Origin: Candidatus Gastranaerophilales bacterium
GTDB lineage: Bacteria > Cyanobacteriota > Vampirovibrionia > Gastranaerophilales > Gastranaerophilaceae
Assembly (NCBI GenBank): GCA_944323875.1
Contig: CALUUH010000011.1
Coordinates: 1-54,123, forward strand
Direction: 5' to 3'
Length of the DNA stretch: 54,123 bases
The notes below the pieces were generated by a model. The model was not told the DNA's origin, made no database searches, and saw only the letters and a program-made list of their open reading frames with translations. This document shows, in pieces, positions 42,601 through 51,047 of this stretch (its first letter is position 1; each line of letters begins with the position of its first letter). The translations under genes were made by a program, and so were the position numbers.

Positions 42601-43850
42601 AAGCATATAGAATGATAAGAAACAATTTCTTTGAAGATATTAATCAAGAAGATTTTGAGAAATTCAAAAAATACGAAATTACAACCGTAAGCTCAAAAAA
42701 TATTGCGATGGCTTACGCTGTTCGTGACGGTTTTATCAAGGTATTGGATACAATGCTGAAAGATAAACAGATTAATCAGGAGAATTATGAAAAAACATTC
42801 AAAGCCGTAAATGATGCTATTTCCGATCTTGCCAACGGTAAATTTGAAGGTGATAACTTTGAAGCAGATGCATTCGGATTTAAACCTTTTGATGTGACAA
42901 TAGATGTAGTCCTCCGACAAGCTGAGGAGCACGGCTTAAAACTTAATGATAAAGACAAGAAAACACTTTCTGATAGAGTATTCAGACAAATACTGGAACC
43001 AGCAAATAAAAAACTTCTTGCAATGTTAAAAATGCTCGTAGCTTTACCTGGTAACCCGACACTTTATGCAGGGGATGATTTGCAGTCAACAGGATTTGAA
43101 TTTAAGTCTAAAAATATCACTCTGGACAACCGTTCGTATTTACATCACGAATGGACAGATCCTGACCACAAATCATATCAAAAATTCGTTGCCGAATACG
43201 AAAAAGAGTATGCTAAAGTTATGGGAACACGTGCAAGAAAAGAATTACGTGCATTGAACGACGGTACTCCATTCACTCTTGATCTCCAGAAAGGATATTA
43301 TGAAAATGGCAACACGCACCCTGTAACAGCAGTTTTACATCACAACACTGACGGCGCCATGGTATTGTCTTTATTTAATACGGCCGGTATCGAACGCAAC
43401 CACAAAGCTGATTATAATCCGCAAACCTTATACTTGAACTCAATTGATCTGTATCAGGTTGAAAACTCCGAAAAAATCGGCCTGCCAAAAGGTTTACAAG
43501 CAGCTGAACAAGGCGATGACGGTAAATTTTACGGCAATGGAATAATACTCAAAAACGCAGACGAAAATGATAAAAGTATTTACAAAGTTTGCCGTTCAAA
43601 AGAAGGTCTGTATTTTGTAAAACGTTATGTAAAAGAAGACAACGGTAACGTGCATGAAGCAAGTATTGAACTCAACGATACGACAATGAACCTGTATTAT
43701 GATCCGAAAAATCCTAATCCTTCATTTACAGGACATGCAATGCCAAAACGCAGAGTAATGTACAACCCGCAATATCACTTTGGCAATCCTTATGCTAATC
43801 TTTCAAAACAATATAAATTAGGCGAAAATCTTGCACTAATTTCTAAATAA
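39639..43850 (+). CDS. Giant GH13-like alpha-amylase family protein
   Basis: The protein has 1403 residues from a GTG at 39639, which follows AAGGAG; the frame extends to 39573 without support. GH13-like motifs appear in order: FVSDGAFVNEG (region I), LDWRIDATKD (region II, candidate nucleophile Asp), AAEITDEGDLY (candidate acid), GNHDKPR (region IV) and NPTLYAGDDLQSTGFEFKSK. It is about twice the size of usual amylases, with N- and C-terminal extensions. There is no signal peptide. It starts MKVNLNQQFGTKNVNFEGIK and carries the F-x-G tag also seen in other proteins here. Substrate probably glycogen or another alpha-glucan. Confidence 0.8.
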   Translation: MKVNLNQQFGTKNVNFEGIKPVKSDTGFKEYEFSFPFDDKNFDCYLEIYPVSVDEHKNFIVDEDPYTNLKTGNKYYRLTSGSNKINLAKSYQISNNEDFAYHYKLLPKGTDPENYQLADYQIEAGTVVYQGKAGHQRFNIYTPSSNNSHGGAMKLIVPDTYNAGFVYDDDGTIIPRRNMDKLFKSTRSFANKIGGSLAGVEKDVKEGKFKEYSRIISTPIFTDDSLSGHAYWNKNCMQMAQSLGNIDNYRSLQKAMFAKGLNFVSDGAFVNEGLEGVHFKHVLRWGDKSPYFNWFRISGLKDSPLTLGVFAKNKYFIGHRVVNPKYEYTQNPDGSVKRSRVLSTYESNKPTYIQVYDTRLVDPEKLDSQKLIKSYDKISTNNPLEISTHNDTVVPYSFEINPDTYDNSIKELNQFNAHAPLEKRIYINTPQGARFLTKFENFELEDKFECGFETWDANADIAKLNYVFSNTDTKELGNLPYEKLPAFINNMKHKNYEVQDYAIKSGEYWTKKTSQILNLHVAQNLKNIEADNPQKVYNTIISKINDGVFPEKLKNNISKDVVTNILNRNYKLKNNVYNDKFDNIVLATLMDVPLDSFELGDSITAVFASPYMSKYATSDDFLGKTRYELYKRNNPQVQPEYLELYQKTNSLYEKEMSNFTKNILVQLDKEQKDNQKIISYPNATEYGKFVLPTLISEIAKYAVIKGLFPDAQVKVNDNGEISYDYEKLKSTSLTELGIIASSPKDEAKCVINKLKSGINHLNKNKKAKEELVEALKKSLKGTDRNSFALAEAIVDRTQSGLDWRIDATKDIGDVEAIRKGNTDFEYTWDQVINFWKHFTKGVLKGNENAYMAAEITDEGDLYSSGEGEFSQRFNHIDDEHQNNSDLVAKFLRETRMTAMANYRYFFSPLPEMFAQDFETGKTSDNNGNRLDKLLFTKLVGTDNFLQSAPLQSLIYSYTFIGNHDKPRALHCMALDMGMFFSLKGHEQEAYRMIRNNFFEDINQEDFEKFKKYEITTVSSKNIAMAYAVRDGFIKVLDTMLKDKQINQENYEKTFKAVNDAISDLANGKFEGDNFEADAFGFKPFDVTIDVVLRQAEEHGLKLNDKDKKTLSDRVFRQILEPANKKLLAMLKMLVALPGNPTLYAGDDLQSTGFEFKSKNITLDNRSYLHHEWTDPDHKSYQKFVAEYEKEYAKVMGTRARKELRALNDGTPFTLDLQKGYYENGNTHPVTAVLHHNTDGAMVLSLFNTAGIERNHKADYNPQTLYLNSIDLYQVENSEKIGLPKGLQAAEQGDDGKFYGNGIILKNADENDKSIYKVCRSKEGLYFVKRYVKEDNGNVHEASIELNDTTMNLYYDPKNPNPSFTGHAMPKRRVMYNPQYHFGNPYANLSKQYKLGENLALISK

Positions 43851-43891
43851 AATAAAAAATCATTTATTAATCTTTTATTTTTACACAGTTA

Positions 43892-44737
43892 TTATCTATG
43901 CGTTCCGACTTCAACACCCGGAACGCATAAGAATGCCGGAATTGTACGGGAAATTACGCTGGATATGGCAGATTTGTCGGCCATTAAAGATATTGCCATA
44001 CTCAAATCATCTACGTGGGGAGCAAAATCCGAACCGTGAATTTTACGTTCAACTTTTTTATGGAAAACTTTTTCATTTATAAAATTAGAAACTCTGTTTC
44101 CTGACAAAATGCCGGCCCCGAGAGCAACGGCAGTAATACCGGACGGCGGAATTACTTTTATGAATTTATTTGTATATTTTGCCGCTGTTTGCATGAATGA
44201 ATTGACCCCTGAGTATTTAATCTGCGGAACTACAGAAAGAATTTTAGTCTTGTATTTGTCATAAATTCTTGATGCGCCGCCGACAAAAGCCACAGGAATA
44301 ATTACGTTGCCGAGCATTTGGTTAACGGCTTCTCTGGCTTTTGATTTAAAATGTTTTTTATCATCAAATAAGGCACCGCCTAAAAGTCCGCCTGCTACAG
44401 ATCCGCCGGCCATAGTTAAAATTTCCGGTTCTTCAAATTCTAAAACTTTTGCTTCAGGGTGCTTTTTATTATAAATTTTAAAAAGTGCCCAATCTTTTAT
44501 TTTTGAATTAATTATATTTTTAGGATTAAGCGAAAAGCCTTGTTTTTTTGCAATAAATGCCAGTGCAGTTCCGACTCCGAGTATTGTTGTTAAATATACA
44601 CCGGCCGTTGAACACTTTCGCTCCGGTTTAGTTTCATTTGTTGAGTGTTTAAATGTCGTAATGGGTTGAGACGTAGTTTTGAACTCTGCAAATTTTCTTG
44701 TTAAATTATGGTTAACATTTATAGCATGTACTGACAT
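43892..44737 (-). CDS. Membrane protein of unknown function (281 aa)
   Basis: Hydrophobic segments lie near residues 45-65 (GVYLTTILGVGTALAFIA), 108-125 (GGSVAGGLLGG) and 195-215 (ITAVALGAGILSG). The N-terminus MSVHAINVNHNLTRKF is reminiscent of, but not identical to, the F-x-G-tagged starts. It resembles part of the protein encoded at 44940 (G-x-L-x-G, then a helix F-I-N-E-K-V, then a C-terminal G-V-E-V-G-T-H-R). It is divergent from that gene across a shared promoter region. Confidence 0.7.
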   Translation of the reverse strand: MSVHAINVNHNLTRKFAEFKTTSQPITTFKHSTNETKPERKCSTAGVYLTTILGVGTALAFIAKKQGFSLNPKNIINSKIKDWALFKIYNKKHPEAKVLEFEEPEILTMAGGSVAGGLLGGALFDDKKHFKSKAREAVNQMLGNVIIPVAFVGGASRIYDKYKTKILSVVPQIKYSGVNSFMQTAAKYTNKFIKVIPPSGITAVALGAGILSGNRVSNFINEKVFHKKVERKIHGSDFAPHVDDLSMAISLMADKSAISSVISRTIPAFLCVPGVEVGTHR

Positions 44738-44939
44738 TTTTGTAACCTTTCACACGTATTATAGCAAAAACAAAAAATAAAGATTTTTGACCCGATAATG
44801 TAATAATTTTACATTTCTTAATTGGTGTTTGTATTACACTATAGTTGTAACGAATTTTTAATATAATTAGTTCATCAGGCAAAAAAAATAATTTACGGTT
44901 ATTAAATACCATTGTTCACATGTGTAAAAGATTAGGTAT

Positions 44940-46622
44940 ATGGAAATAAAACCCCGGACAATTTCTAATTTTAGTTATCCACAGCGATTTGTACGCGGCT
45001 TACAAATCGGCGGTACAGCCCCGCTTGTGCTATTAGAATGCTTTGTAACGGGCGGCCGCACACTTCAGGCGGCAAAACGCGGCGGATTTGATGAAGCCAG
45101 AGAAAGATTTACAGAAGAAAGTATCGGCGCATTTTTCTGGTTTTGTGGCGTAAAAGGTTTCAATAAAATGAACGACTACATCGGCAAATGGCTTTTGAAA
45201 CTTTTGACACCGAATTTTGACGGAAAAGAAGACGATATAAGAAAACCTGTTACAAACTATCTGCATGATGAAAAACTGATAAAAGCAGCGGCCAGAGGCG
45301 AATTATCAGAGGAAGAAATTGCTTCAACATTTGATGATGCGATGCTCAAACGTCTGAACAAATTGAAAAAACGTATCGGCAAAATTGATGACCCTAATAA
45401 CGCTGCTGAAATTATTCAAAAACGCGCAAGTAAATTCTTACGTGAATTAACACCTAAACAGACCGCTGTATTTAAGTCATTAAAAATCGGTTCAAGTATT
45501 CTGCTTGCCAATGGGCTTGTCGGTTTTGTTGTTCCGCATATAAACCAAAAAATAACAAGAATACTGCATGAAAAACGACAGGAAAAACATTTTGAAAAAG
45601 AACTGCAATACTTTAAACCGGTAAATATGGATAGTTTCGTAAACGAAGAAAAAGCTAAATCTAAAGATAATGTTGCATTTACAGGTATTGCACCTGCAAC
45701 ACTTTTGAGTATCGCAAACCACTTTGAAAACGATACGGTATATCAGCTTTTATCAACAGATGTCGGTATTGCAGGGGGGCGTGCAGTGAGTGCAAGAAAT
45801 AATCATGAACGTACGGAAGTATTGTTCAGGGATTTATCTTCTATATATTTCTATATGTTTAACATGCTGAATATAAACAAATGGATGAACATGTTGGAAG
45901 ATGGCCGTAAAACTCGTTTGGACCCTGTCGGTGCGCAGGAAGTTACTGATTTGATGAAAGATGTATTAAAAGAAAACGGCAACAAAATGTCTGTTGATGA
46001 CTTTAGTATGAAAATTCTTGGTAATAACAATAATGTTTATAAAATTACTCCTGAATTAAATGCTAAATTTAAAAACGGTGTTATAAATCTTGATACATTC
46101 CTTGAACATATAAGTAAAGAGCCAACGCTTTCGGCAGAAGAAATAGAAACATATTCTGATCTTGCTAAGCGCATGTCCAAACTACAGCCTGCAATTGAGC
46201 GCAAAACACGTATTTTAACCAAAACACAGGTAAAAGATGTGTTCAGAGAAGGATATTTGAACATGCCAGAATTCCTTGACAGCATATACGGTGTTGCAAC
46301 AGCAGGAAAGCATAAAAATCCTTATAAATATGTGGCTCAATCTGATCTCGACGGTCTGAAAGATGATATGTATCATTATGTGAACGATATTATCCAAAAA
46401 GCAAGAAAAGCCGGTAAAGATATAACACCGGAATTATTAGAAAAAGCAAGACGTGTAAACTTCGCTAAAAATGCGCTTAACTGGGGCGTTGGTTTTGCAA
46501 TATCCGCAACCTTCCTATCAACATTAATCCCGAAAATTCAATACTGGATTACAAAGGTTACAACCGGACAAAACGCATTCCCCGGAACTACTGATTATTC
46601 AGGCGAGAAAAAATCAAAATAA
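44940..46622 (+). CDS. Large membrane-associated protein of unknown function (560 aa)
   Basis: The protein starts MEIKPRTISNFSYPQRFVRG. It has hydrophobic segments near residues 25-40, 58-70, 185-200 and 515-535 (GVGFAISATFLSTLIPKIQYW). The rest is helical and charged. It contains an internal F-T-G motif (DNVAFTGIAP) like the N-terminal tags, and a region (HINQKITRILHEK, then GIAGGRAVSARN) that parallels the 281-residue protein encoded divergently. It looks specific to this lineage. The ATG follows TTAGG, and a conserved TTTACGGTTATTA element lies upstream, as before the gene at 50415. Confidence 0.72.
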   Translation: MEIKPRTISNFSYPQRFVRGLQIGGTAPLVLLECFVTGGRTLQAAKRGGFDEARERFTEESIGAFFWFCGVKGFNKMNDYIGKWLLKLLTPNFDGKEDDIRKPVTNYLHDEKLIKAAARGELSEEEIASTFDDAMLKRLNKLKKRIGKIDDPNNAAEIIQKRASKFLRELTPKQTAVFKSLKIGSSILLANGLVGFVVPHINQKITRILHEKRQEKHFEKELQYFKPVNMDSFVNEEKAKSKDNVAFTGIAPATLLSIANHFENDTVYQLLSTDVGIAGGRAVSARNNHERTEVLFRDLSSIYFYMFNMLNINKWMNMLEDGRKTRLDPVGAQEVTDLMKDVLKENGNKMSVDDFSMKILGNNNNVYKITPELNAKFKNGVINLDTFLEHISKEPTLSAEEIETYSDLAKRMSKLQPAIERKTRILTKTQVKDVFREGYLNMPEFLDSIYGVATAGKHKNPYKYVAQSDLDGLKDDMYHYVNDIIQKARKAGKDITPELLEKARRVNFAKNALNWGVGFAISATFLSTLIPKIQYWITKVTTGQNAFPGTTDYSGEKKSK

Positions 46623-46668
46623 CTATTGATTATATATTTCCTTGTGAGATAATATAGATGAGGTAGCC

Positions 46669-47292
46669 GTGTCAAATATCTTAGTTTATACATTAGAAAA
46701 TAAAATATATATTAACCTTACGAATAGATGTACAAACAATTGTATTTTTTGTTTGAGAAATGACAAAAATGATGTCTGCGGGCAGGAATTATGGCTGGAT
46801 AATGAAAATTACGCTGCTCAGGATGTAATTGATCAGTTCGAAAAAATTTATTCGCAAACATCGTCAAAAGAAGTGATCTTTTGCGGCTATGGCGAGCCGA
46901 TGCTGAAACTGGACATTCTTAAAAACACAGCGGAATATATTAAATCAAAATATCCTGACACAAAAATCAGAGTTAATACAAACGGACATGCCAATTTCGT
47001 ATATAAAAGAAATGTCATTCCTGAATTAAAAGGTCTGGTTGATGAATTTTCCGTAAGTCTTAACGGCGCAACTTCAGAAGAATACAATGAATATTCGCAA
47101 CCAAAAATTGAAAATGCTTATGACGAAGTAAAGAAATTCATAAAATGCTGTGCAGAGTCAGGCATTGCTGTCGTCGCAAGTGTTGTAGAAGGCTACAAAG
47201 GCCGGCATCTGGATTTAGAGACTTGTGAAAAGATCGCAGGCGATCTCGGTGCAAAATTCCGTGTGAGAGAGTGGATTGTAAATGGTTATTAA
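46669..47292 (+). CDS. TatD-associated-type radical SAM protein
   Basis: The 207-residue small radical SAM protein begins LENKIYINLTNRCTNNCIFC with the C-x3-C-x2-C motif at about residue 22. FCGYGEPMLKLDILKNTAEY, RVNTNGHANF and FSVSLNGATSEEY follow, as in the TatD-linked radical SAM family. The start is GTG at 46669 behind GAGGTAG. Its role is unknown, and no tatD gene is in the window. A tagged small protein begins 17 bp after its stop. Confidence 0.85.
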   Translation: MSNILVYTLENKIYINLTNRCTNNCIFCLRNDKNDVCGQELWLDNENYAAQDVIDQFEKIYSQTSSKEVIFCGYGEPMLKLDILKNTAEYIKSKYPDTKIRVNTNGHANFVYKRNVIPELKGLVDEFSVSLNGATSEEYNEYSQPKIENAYDEVKKFIKCCAESGIAVVASVVEGYKGRHLDLETCEKIAGDLGAKFRVREWIVNGY

Positions 47293-47309
47293 TTTTGAAA
47301 GGAAAAATT

Positions 47310-47714
47310 ATGCAAGTACAAAACATCTCTAATCAACCAAATTTTAAAGGCAACATAATTCTCGTTGGAGAATTTAGTGCAGTACCGACTAAATTAATCA
47401 GAAATGCAGTCCCGAAATTAAAAGAATTGATGGAGAAAAAGCCGTATGACCTGTTTATTGAACAGCACAGAAGTAAAGGCGTAGTTTCAGTTTATGCGCA
47501 AAAAGAAAAAGATTTCATGAAAAACAAAGGATTAAAATCTCTTGTTATGATGAAAGACAGTGAAGATTTTTACGAAAAATGTGCTGAATATGTTATAAAA
47601 GAACAGGATAAAAAAATCTTGGCAAATCCTACAACCGGACAGAAAATCAAAAATTTTTTCGACAAAATAAGCACAAAATTTGTTAGTGTAATGCAGGACA
47701 AAGATGAGGTGTAA
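47310..47714 (+). CDS. F-x-G-tagged small protein, paralogue A
   Basis: The 134-residue protein starts at the ATG at 47310 behind AAAGGA; the frame reaches 47271 inside the preceding gene. It begins MQVQNISNQPNFKG, the recurring tag. KKPYDLFIEQHRSKG follows, shared with the next gene (KKPYDLFISKSKDK). The C-terminal half is helical and basic (TGQKIKNFFDKISTKF). No family is recognised. It forms a tandem pair with the next gene. Confidence 0.75.
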   Translation: MQVQNISNQPNFKGNIILVGEFSAVPTKLIRNAVPKLKELMEKKPYDLFIEQHRSKGVVSVYAQKEKDFMKNKGLKSLVMMKDSEDFYEKCAEYVIKEQDKKILANPTTGQKIKNFFDKISTKFVSVMQDKDEV

Positions 47715-47731
47715 TTTAGGAGTATAAAAAA

Positions 47732-48043
47732 ATGAAAATACAAAATATCAGCAGCAGTAATAGTTTTAAAGGTATGGTATCAATAGCGGAAGATTTAACA
47801 CCAAATTTGCAAAAAAATATTTCAAAAGCTTTGTTTGATGTAAAATTAGAGAAAAAGCCTTATGATTTATTTATTTCTAAATCAAAAGACAAAGACTTTT
47901 TGGCAATACAGGCCTGTGATACGGCCGCAAAACAAAATTCATACACGGTTAAGGTGCACAGATTATCTCAAAAAACAGAAATTCTGAAAGACGCCCTGCA
48001 AACCGCAATGAATACTTATGAAGCCCGCTTTATGCAGCAATAA
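47732..48043 (+). CDS. F-x-G-tagged small protein, paralogue B
   Basis: The 103-residue protein begins MKIQNISSSNSFKG and carries the KKPYDLFI motif of the preceding gene, 17 bp upstream, so the two arose by duplication. The ATG follows TAGGAG. It lacks the C-terminal basic tail of paralogue A. No known domain is recognised. Confidence 0.75.
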   Translation: MKIQNISSSNSFKGMVSIAEDLTPNLQKNISKALFDVKLEKKPYDLFISKSKDKDFLAIQACDTAAKQNSYTVKVHRLSQKTEILKDALQTAMNTYEARFMQQ

Positions 48044-48113
48044 TAGAAAATATAAACAAATGCATTTTATGCACAAATACATAATAAATAAGAAGAAATG
48101 AAAGGACACATTT

Positions 48114-50270
48114 ATGATGAATGTTTTAGACAAAATCATGAAACCGAAATCAATAGCGGTTATCGGTGCATCAACAAAAGAACACACAATTGGTTCTGAT
48201 ATTATGAAAAGATTACAGGAATACAAATTTAACGGAAAAATTTATCCTGTAAACCCTAAAGGCGGCATTATTGAAGGACTGCAAGCTTATACAACAGTGA
48301 ATGAAATTCCCGGGGATGTTGATCTTGCAATTATTGTTGTAAATTCAAAATTTGTACTTTCAACAATCGACCAATGCCACGAAAAAGGTATTAAAGGTTT
48401 ATGTATCATCACTGCCGGATTTAAAGAAACCGGTAAAGAAGGTGCAGAACTCGAAAAACAACTTGTTGAAAAAATTAAAGAATACGGCATGAGATGTGTA
48501 GGTCCTAACTGTTTAGGTGTTGTAAACACTCACCCTGACATCAGAATGGACGGATGTTTCGCAGAAAGTTTACCTGAACGCGGCAACATCGGTTTTGTTT
48601 CTCAATCCGGTGCTCTTGGCGGCGGTATCTTAAATATTTTAAAAGATTTGAATTTAGGTTTTGCACAATTCATTTCAATCGGCAACCAGGCTGATGTAAA
48701 TGCTGAAACAGCTCTTGAATACTGGGAAAATGACGATGACGTAGAACAAATTCTTTTGTATATGGAATCTATTCAAAATCCGTCAAACTTCAGAAAATTA
48801 GCATCAAGAATTTCTAAGAAAAAACCTATTTTAGCATTAAAAGCAGGCCGTTCAGCAGCAGGTGCTTCTGCTGCATCATCTCACACCGGTTCACTTGCCG
48901 GAGCCGACAAAGCTGCTGCAGCTTTATTACACCAATCAGGTGTTATCAGAGAATTCTCTCTGCAAAACCTGTTTGAAACAGCAAAAGTATTTGCTAACTG
49001 CCCTATCCCGAAAGGTGACAGAGTAGCTATTATCACAAACTCAGGCGGCCCTGGTATTATGGCAACAGATGCTGTTTGTGAATACGGTATGCAAATGGCT
49101 AAAATTTCTGAAGAAACAAAAGAAAAATTGAGAAGCTTCCTGCCGGCTGCAGCATCAGTTAAAAACCCTATCGATATGATCGCATCAGCACCTATTGAAC
49201 ACTACAAACAAACTCTTGAAACAGTTATTGCTGATGAAAACGTTGATATGATTATTACAATCTATCTTCCGTTCTTAGGCTTAAAAGATATTGATGTTGC
49301 TCAGGCATTAATGGAAATCAAGGCTAAAAATCCGCAGAAACCGGTTATCGGCGTATTTATGACAAAAAATGAATTCTTCTCAAAATTGTCAGACATGAAT
49401 GTTAATATGCCATTCTTTATGTATGCTGAACAGGCTGCAGACGGCTTGAACAGATTAAATCAACAAAGATTGTGGATGGAAAGACCGGAAGGCAAAATCC
49501 CTTGCTATGATGTTGACAGAGCAAAAGTTGAACAGATTATCAAAAATTCTATAAAAGAAGGCCGTGCTCAACTTACAACTCTTGAATCAATTGATGTATT
49601 ACAGGCTTACGGTATCAGAGCTTGCAAATACGGTCTTGCAACAAACGAAGATGAAGTTGTTGAACTCGGAAATTCAATCGGCTATCCGGTTGTTATGAAA
49701 ATGACTTCAAAAACAACTTCTCACAAAACCGATGTAGGCGGTGTTGTTGTTAACATCAAATCAGAAGAACAATTGAGAAAAGAATACAAAGGCTTACTTG
49801 AAAGACTTGAAGCAAAAGGCTTGCTTGACGGTCTTGAAGGCGTAATTATTCAGGAAATGGTTAAAGGTAACCGCGAAATGGTTTGCGGTATTGCAACCGA
49901 TCCTCAATACGGCCCTATGATGATGTTCGGTTTAGGCGGTGTATTCGTTGAAGTTATGAAAGACGTAACATTCAGAATTGCGCCTTTAACAGATGTTGAT
50001 GCAATGGATATGATTAAATCCGTTAAAGCTTATAAACTTCTGGAAGGTGCAAGAGGTACAAAACCTGCTCAAATCGACCAAATTCAAGAAACACTTTTAA
50101 GATTGTCTCAACTGGTTAATGATTTCAAATTCATTGACGAATTGGATATCAACCCGCTGTTAATCTCTGAAACTACCGGCGAAGGCATTGCCGTTGACGG
50201 TCGTATCAAAGTAAGACTTGAAGAAGCAAAAGAAGCTTTAGGCTGCACCTGCGCAAGCTGCTCTTGCTAA
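48114..50270 (+). CDS. ADP-forming acetate/acyl-CoA synthetase, fused alpha-beta
   Basis: This 718-residue enzyme interconverts acyl-CoA, ADP and phosphate with the free acid, CoA and ATP. The N-terminal CoA-binding part begins SIAVIGASTKEHTIGSDIM. The succinyl-CoA-synthetase-like part includes FVSQSGALGGGIL and the active-site histidine in ASSHTGSLAGADKAA. The C-terminal ATP-grasp domain holds YPVVMKMTSKTTSHKTDVGG. It suggests fermentative acetate formation with substrate-level ATP gain. The last residues, CTCASCSC, are an unusual cysteine-rich tail. A perfect terminator follows. Confidence 0.93.
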   Translation: MMNVLDKIMKPKSIAVIGASTKEHTIGSDIMKRLQEYKFNGKIYPVNPKGGIIEGLQAYTTVNEIPGDVDLAIIVVNSKFVLSTIDQCHEKGIKGLCIITAGFKETGKEGAELEKQLVEKIKEYGMRCVGPNCLGVVNTHPDIRMDGCFAESLPERGNIGFVSQSGALGGGILNILKDLNLGFAQFISIGNQADVNAETALEYWENDDDVEQILLYMESIQNPSNFRKLASRISKKKPILALKAGRSAAGASAASSHTGSLAGADKAAAALLHQSGVIREFSLQNLFETAKVFANCPIPKGDRVAIITNSGGPGIMATDAVCEYGMQMAKISEETKEKLRSFLPAAASVKNPIDMIASAPIEHYKQTLETVIADENVDMIITIYLPFLGLKDIDVAQALMEIKAKNPQKPVIGVFMTKNEFFSKLSDMNVNMPFFMYAEQAADGLNRLNQQRLWMERPEGKIPCYDVDRAKVEQIIKNSIKEGRAQLTTLESIDVLQAYGIRACKYGLATNEDEVVELGNSIGYPVVMKMTSKTTSHKTDVGGVVVNIKSEEQLRKEYKGLLERLEAKGLLDGLEGVIIQEMVKGNREMVCGIATDPQYGPMMMFGLGGVFVEVMKDVTFRIAPLTDVDAMDMIKSVKAYKLLEGARGTKPAQIDQIQETLLRLSQLVNDFKFIDELDINPLLISETTGEGIAVDGRIKVRLEEAKEALGCTCASCSC

Positions 50271-50290
50271 TATCGGTTAATAATTTAGTA

Positions 50291-50322
50291 AAAGGCCGCC
50301 GGTTCTCACCGGCGGCCTTTTA
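50291..50322 (+). terminator. Intrinsic terminator of the acyl-CoA synthetase gene
   Basis: AAAGGCCGCCGG and CCGGCGGCCTTTT form a perfect GC-rich stem with a TTCTCA loop. Confidence 0.92.
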
Positions 50323-50354
50323 AGTGACATTTTTCGTAACGTTTTTTTACAAAC

Positions 50355-50384
50355 CTGACAAAAAATTTTTTTTACGGTTATTAT
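50355..50384 (+). promoter_or_regulatory. Promoter of the His-rich protein gene
   Basis: CTGACA (50355-50360), 18 bp including an A/T tract, TATTAT (50379-50384). The stretch TTTACGGTTATTA is shared with 44890-44903, and the following TGTAAAA.ATTAGG leader is also shared. Confidence 0.55.
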
Positions 50385-50414
50385 GGTTATATGTAAAAAA
50401 TTAGGGGTATGTAT

Positions 50415-51047
50415 ATGAAAATTTCTGCAATCAATTCAACACCACGTACAAATTTTACAGGTGAAAATTCTAAAAAAGCTAATGGTATAAAAACTGCGGC
50501 CGGTGCAGCAATGATAGCACTTGCAACCGCCGTTCCGACAGAAGAAGCAAAAGCGCAATATTATGTGCCTTATTACCCGCCTGTTCAGTATTATGTTCCG
50601 GCTCCGGTTATGAATATTCCAAACTGCTTTGTGTACGGCGATGTAACTAATGAAGATTACGAAAAAACAATGCCGGATGTGTTTAATGAAATTGATAGAG
50701 AAATAAATCAGAACGGACAAATTTCAGTTAATGAAGTTGTCAGTCTTGAAGAATACAACTGGAATTCCACTCATACATACCCTATGACACGCGCACAAAA
50801 GGTTAACACTGCAAATCTGGTTAAAAACCTATCAAAACAGTATAATCAACGCGGATCAAATGCAAATACAATAAATTACAATGAATACAAAAATATAATG
50901 AATGATTATATGCAGTCAAAAAACATTGCAAACTTTATGAACCTGCTGCAGATTTTTGCGGCTCCGTATTATCATTATCCGTATCATCCGCCAATCCATC
51001 ACCATAGACCATTACCGCCGCCGCACCATCATCACCATCACAGATAA
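50415..51047 (+). CDS. F-x-G-tagged protein with EF-hand-like loop and His-rich tail
   Basis: The protein has 210 residues from the ATG at 50415 behind AGGGG. It begins MKISAINSTPRTNFTG. Residues about 25-45 (AAGAAMIALATAVPTEEAKA) look like a membrane or export segment with an A-x-A site. A YYVPYYPP region and an EF-hand-like loop E-I-N-Q-N-G-Q-I-S-V-N-E follow. The C-terminus is rich in Pro and His (eleven His in the last 16 residues), a natural metal-binding tail. Function unknown; perhaps a metal-binding cell-envelope protein. Confidence 0.75.
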   Translation: MKISAINSTPRTNFTGENSKKANGIKTAAGAAMIALATAVPTEEAKAQYYVPYYPPVQYYVPAPVMNIPNCFVYGDVTNEDYEKTMPDVFNEIDREINQNGQISVNEVVSLEEYNWNSTHTYPMTRAQKVNTANLVKNLSKQYNQRGSNANTINYNEYKNIMNDYMQSKNIANFMNLLQIFAAPYYHYPYHPPIHHHRPLPPPHHHHHHR

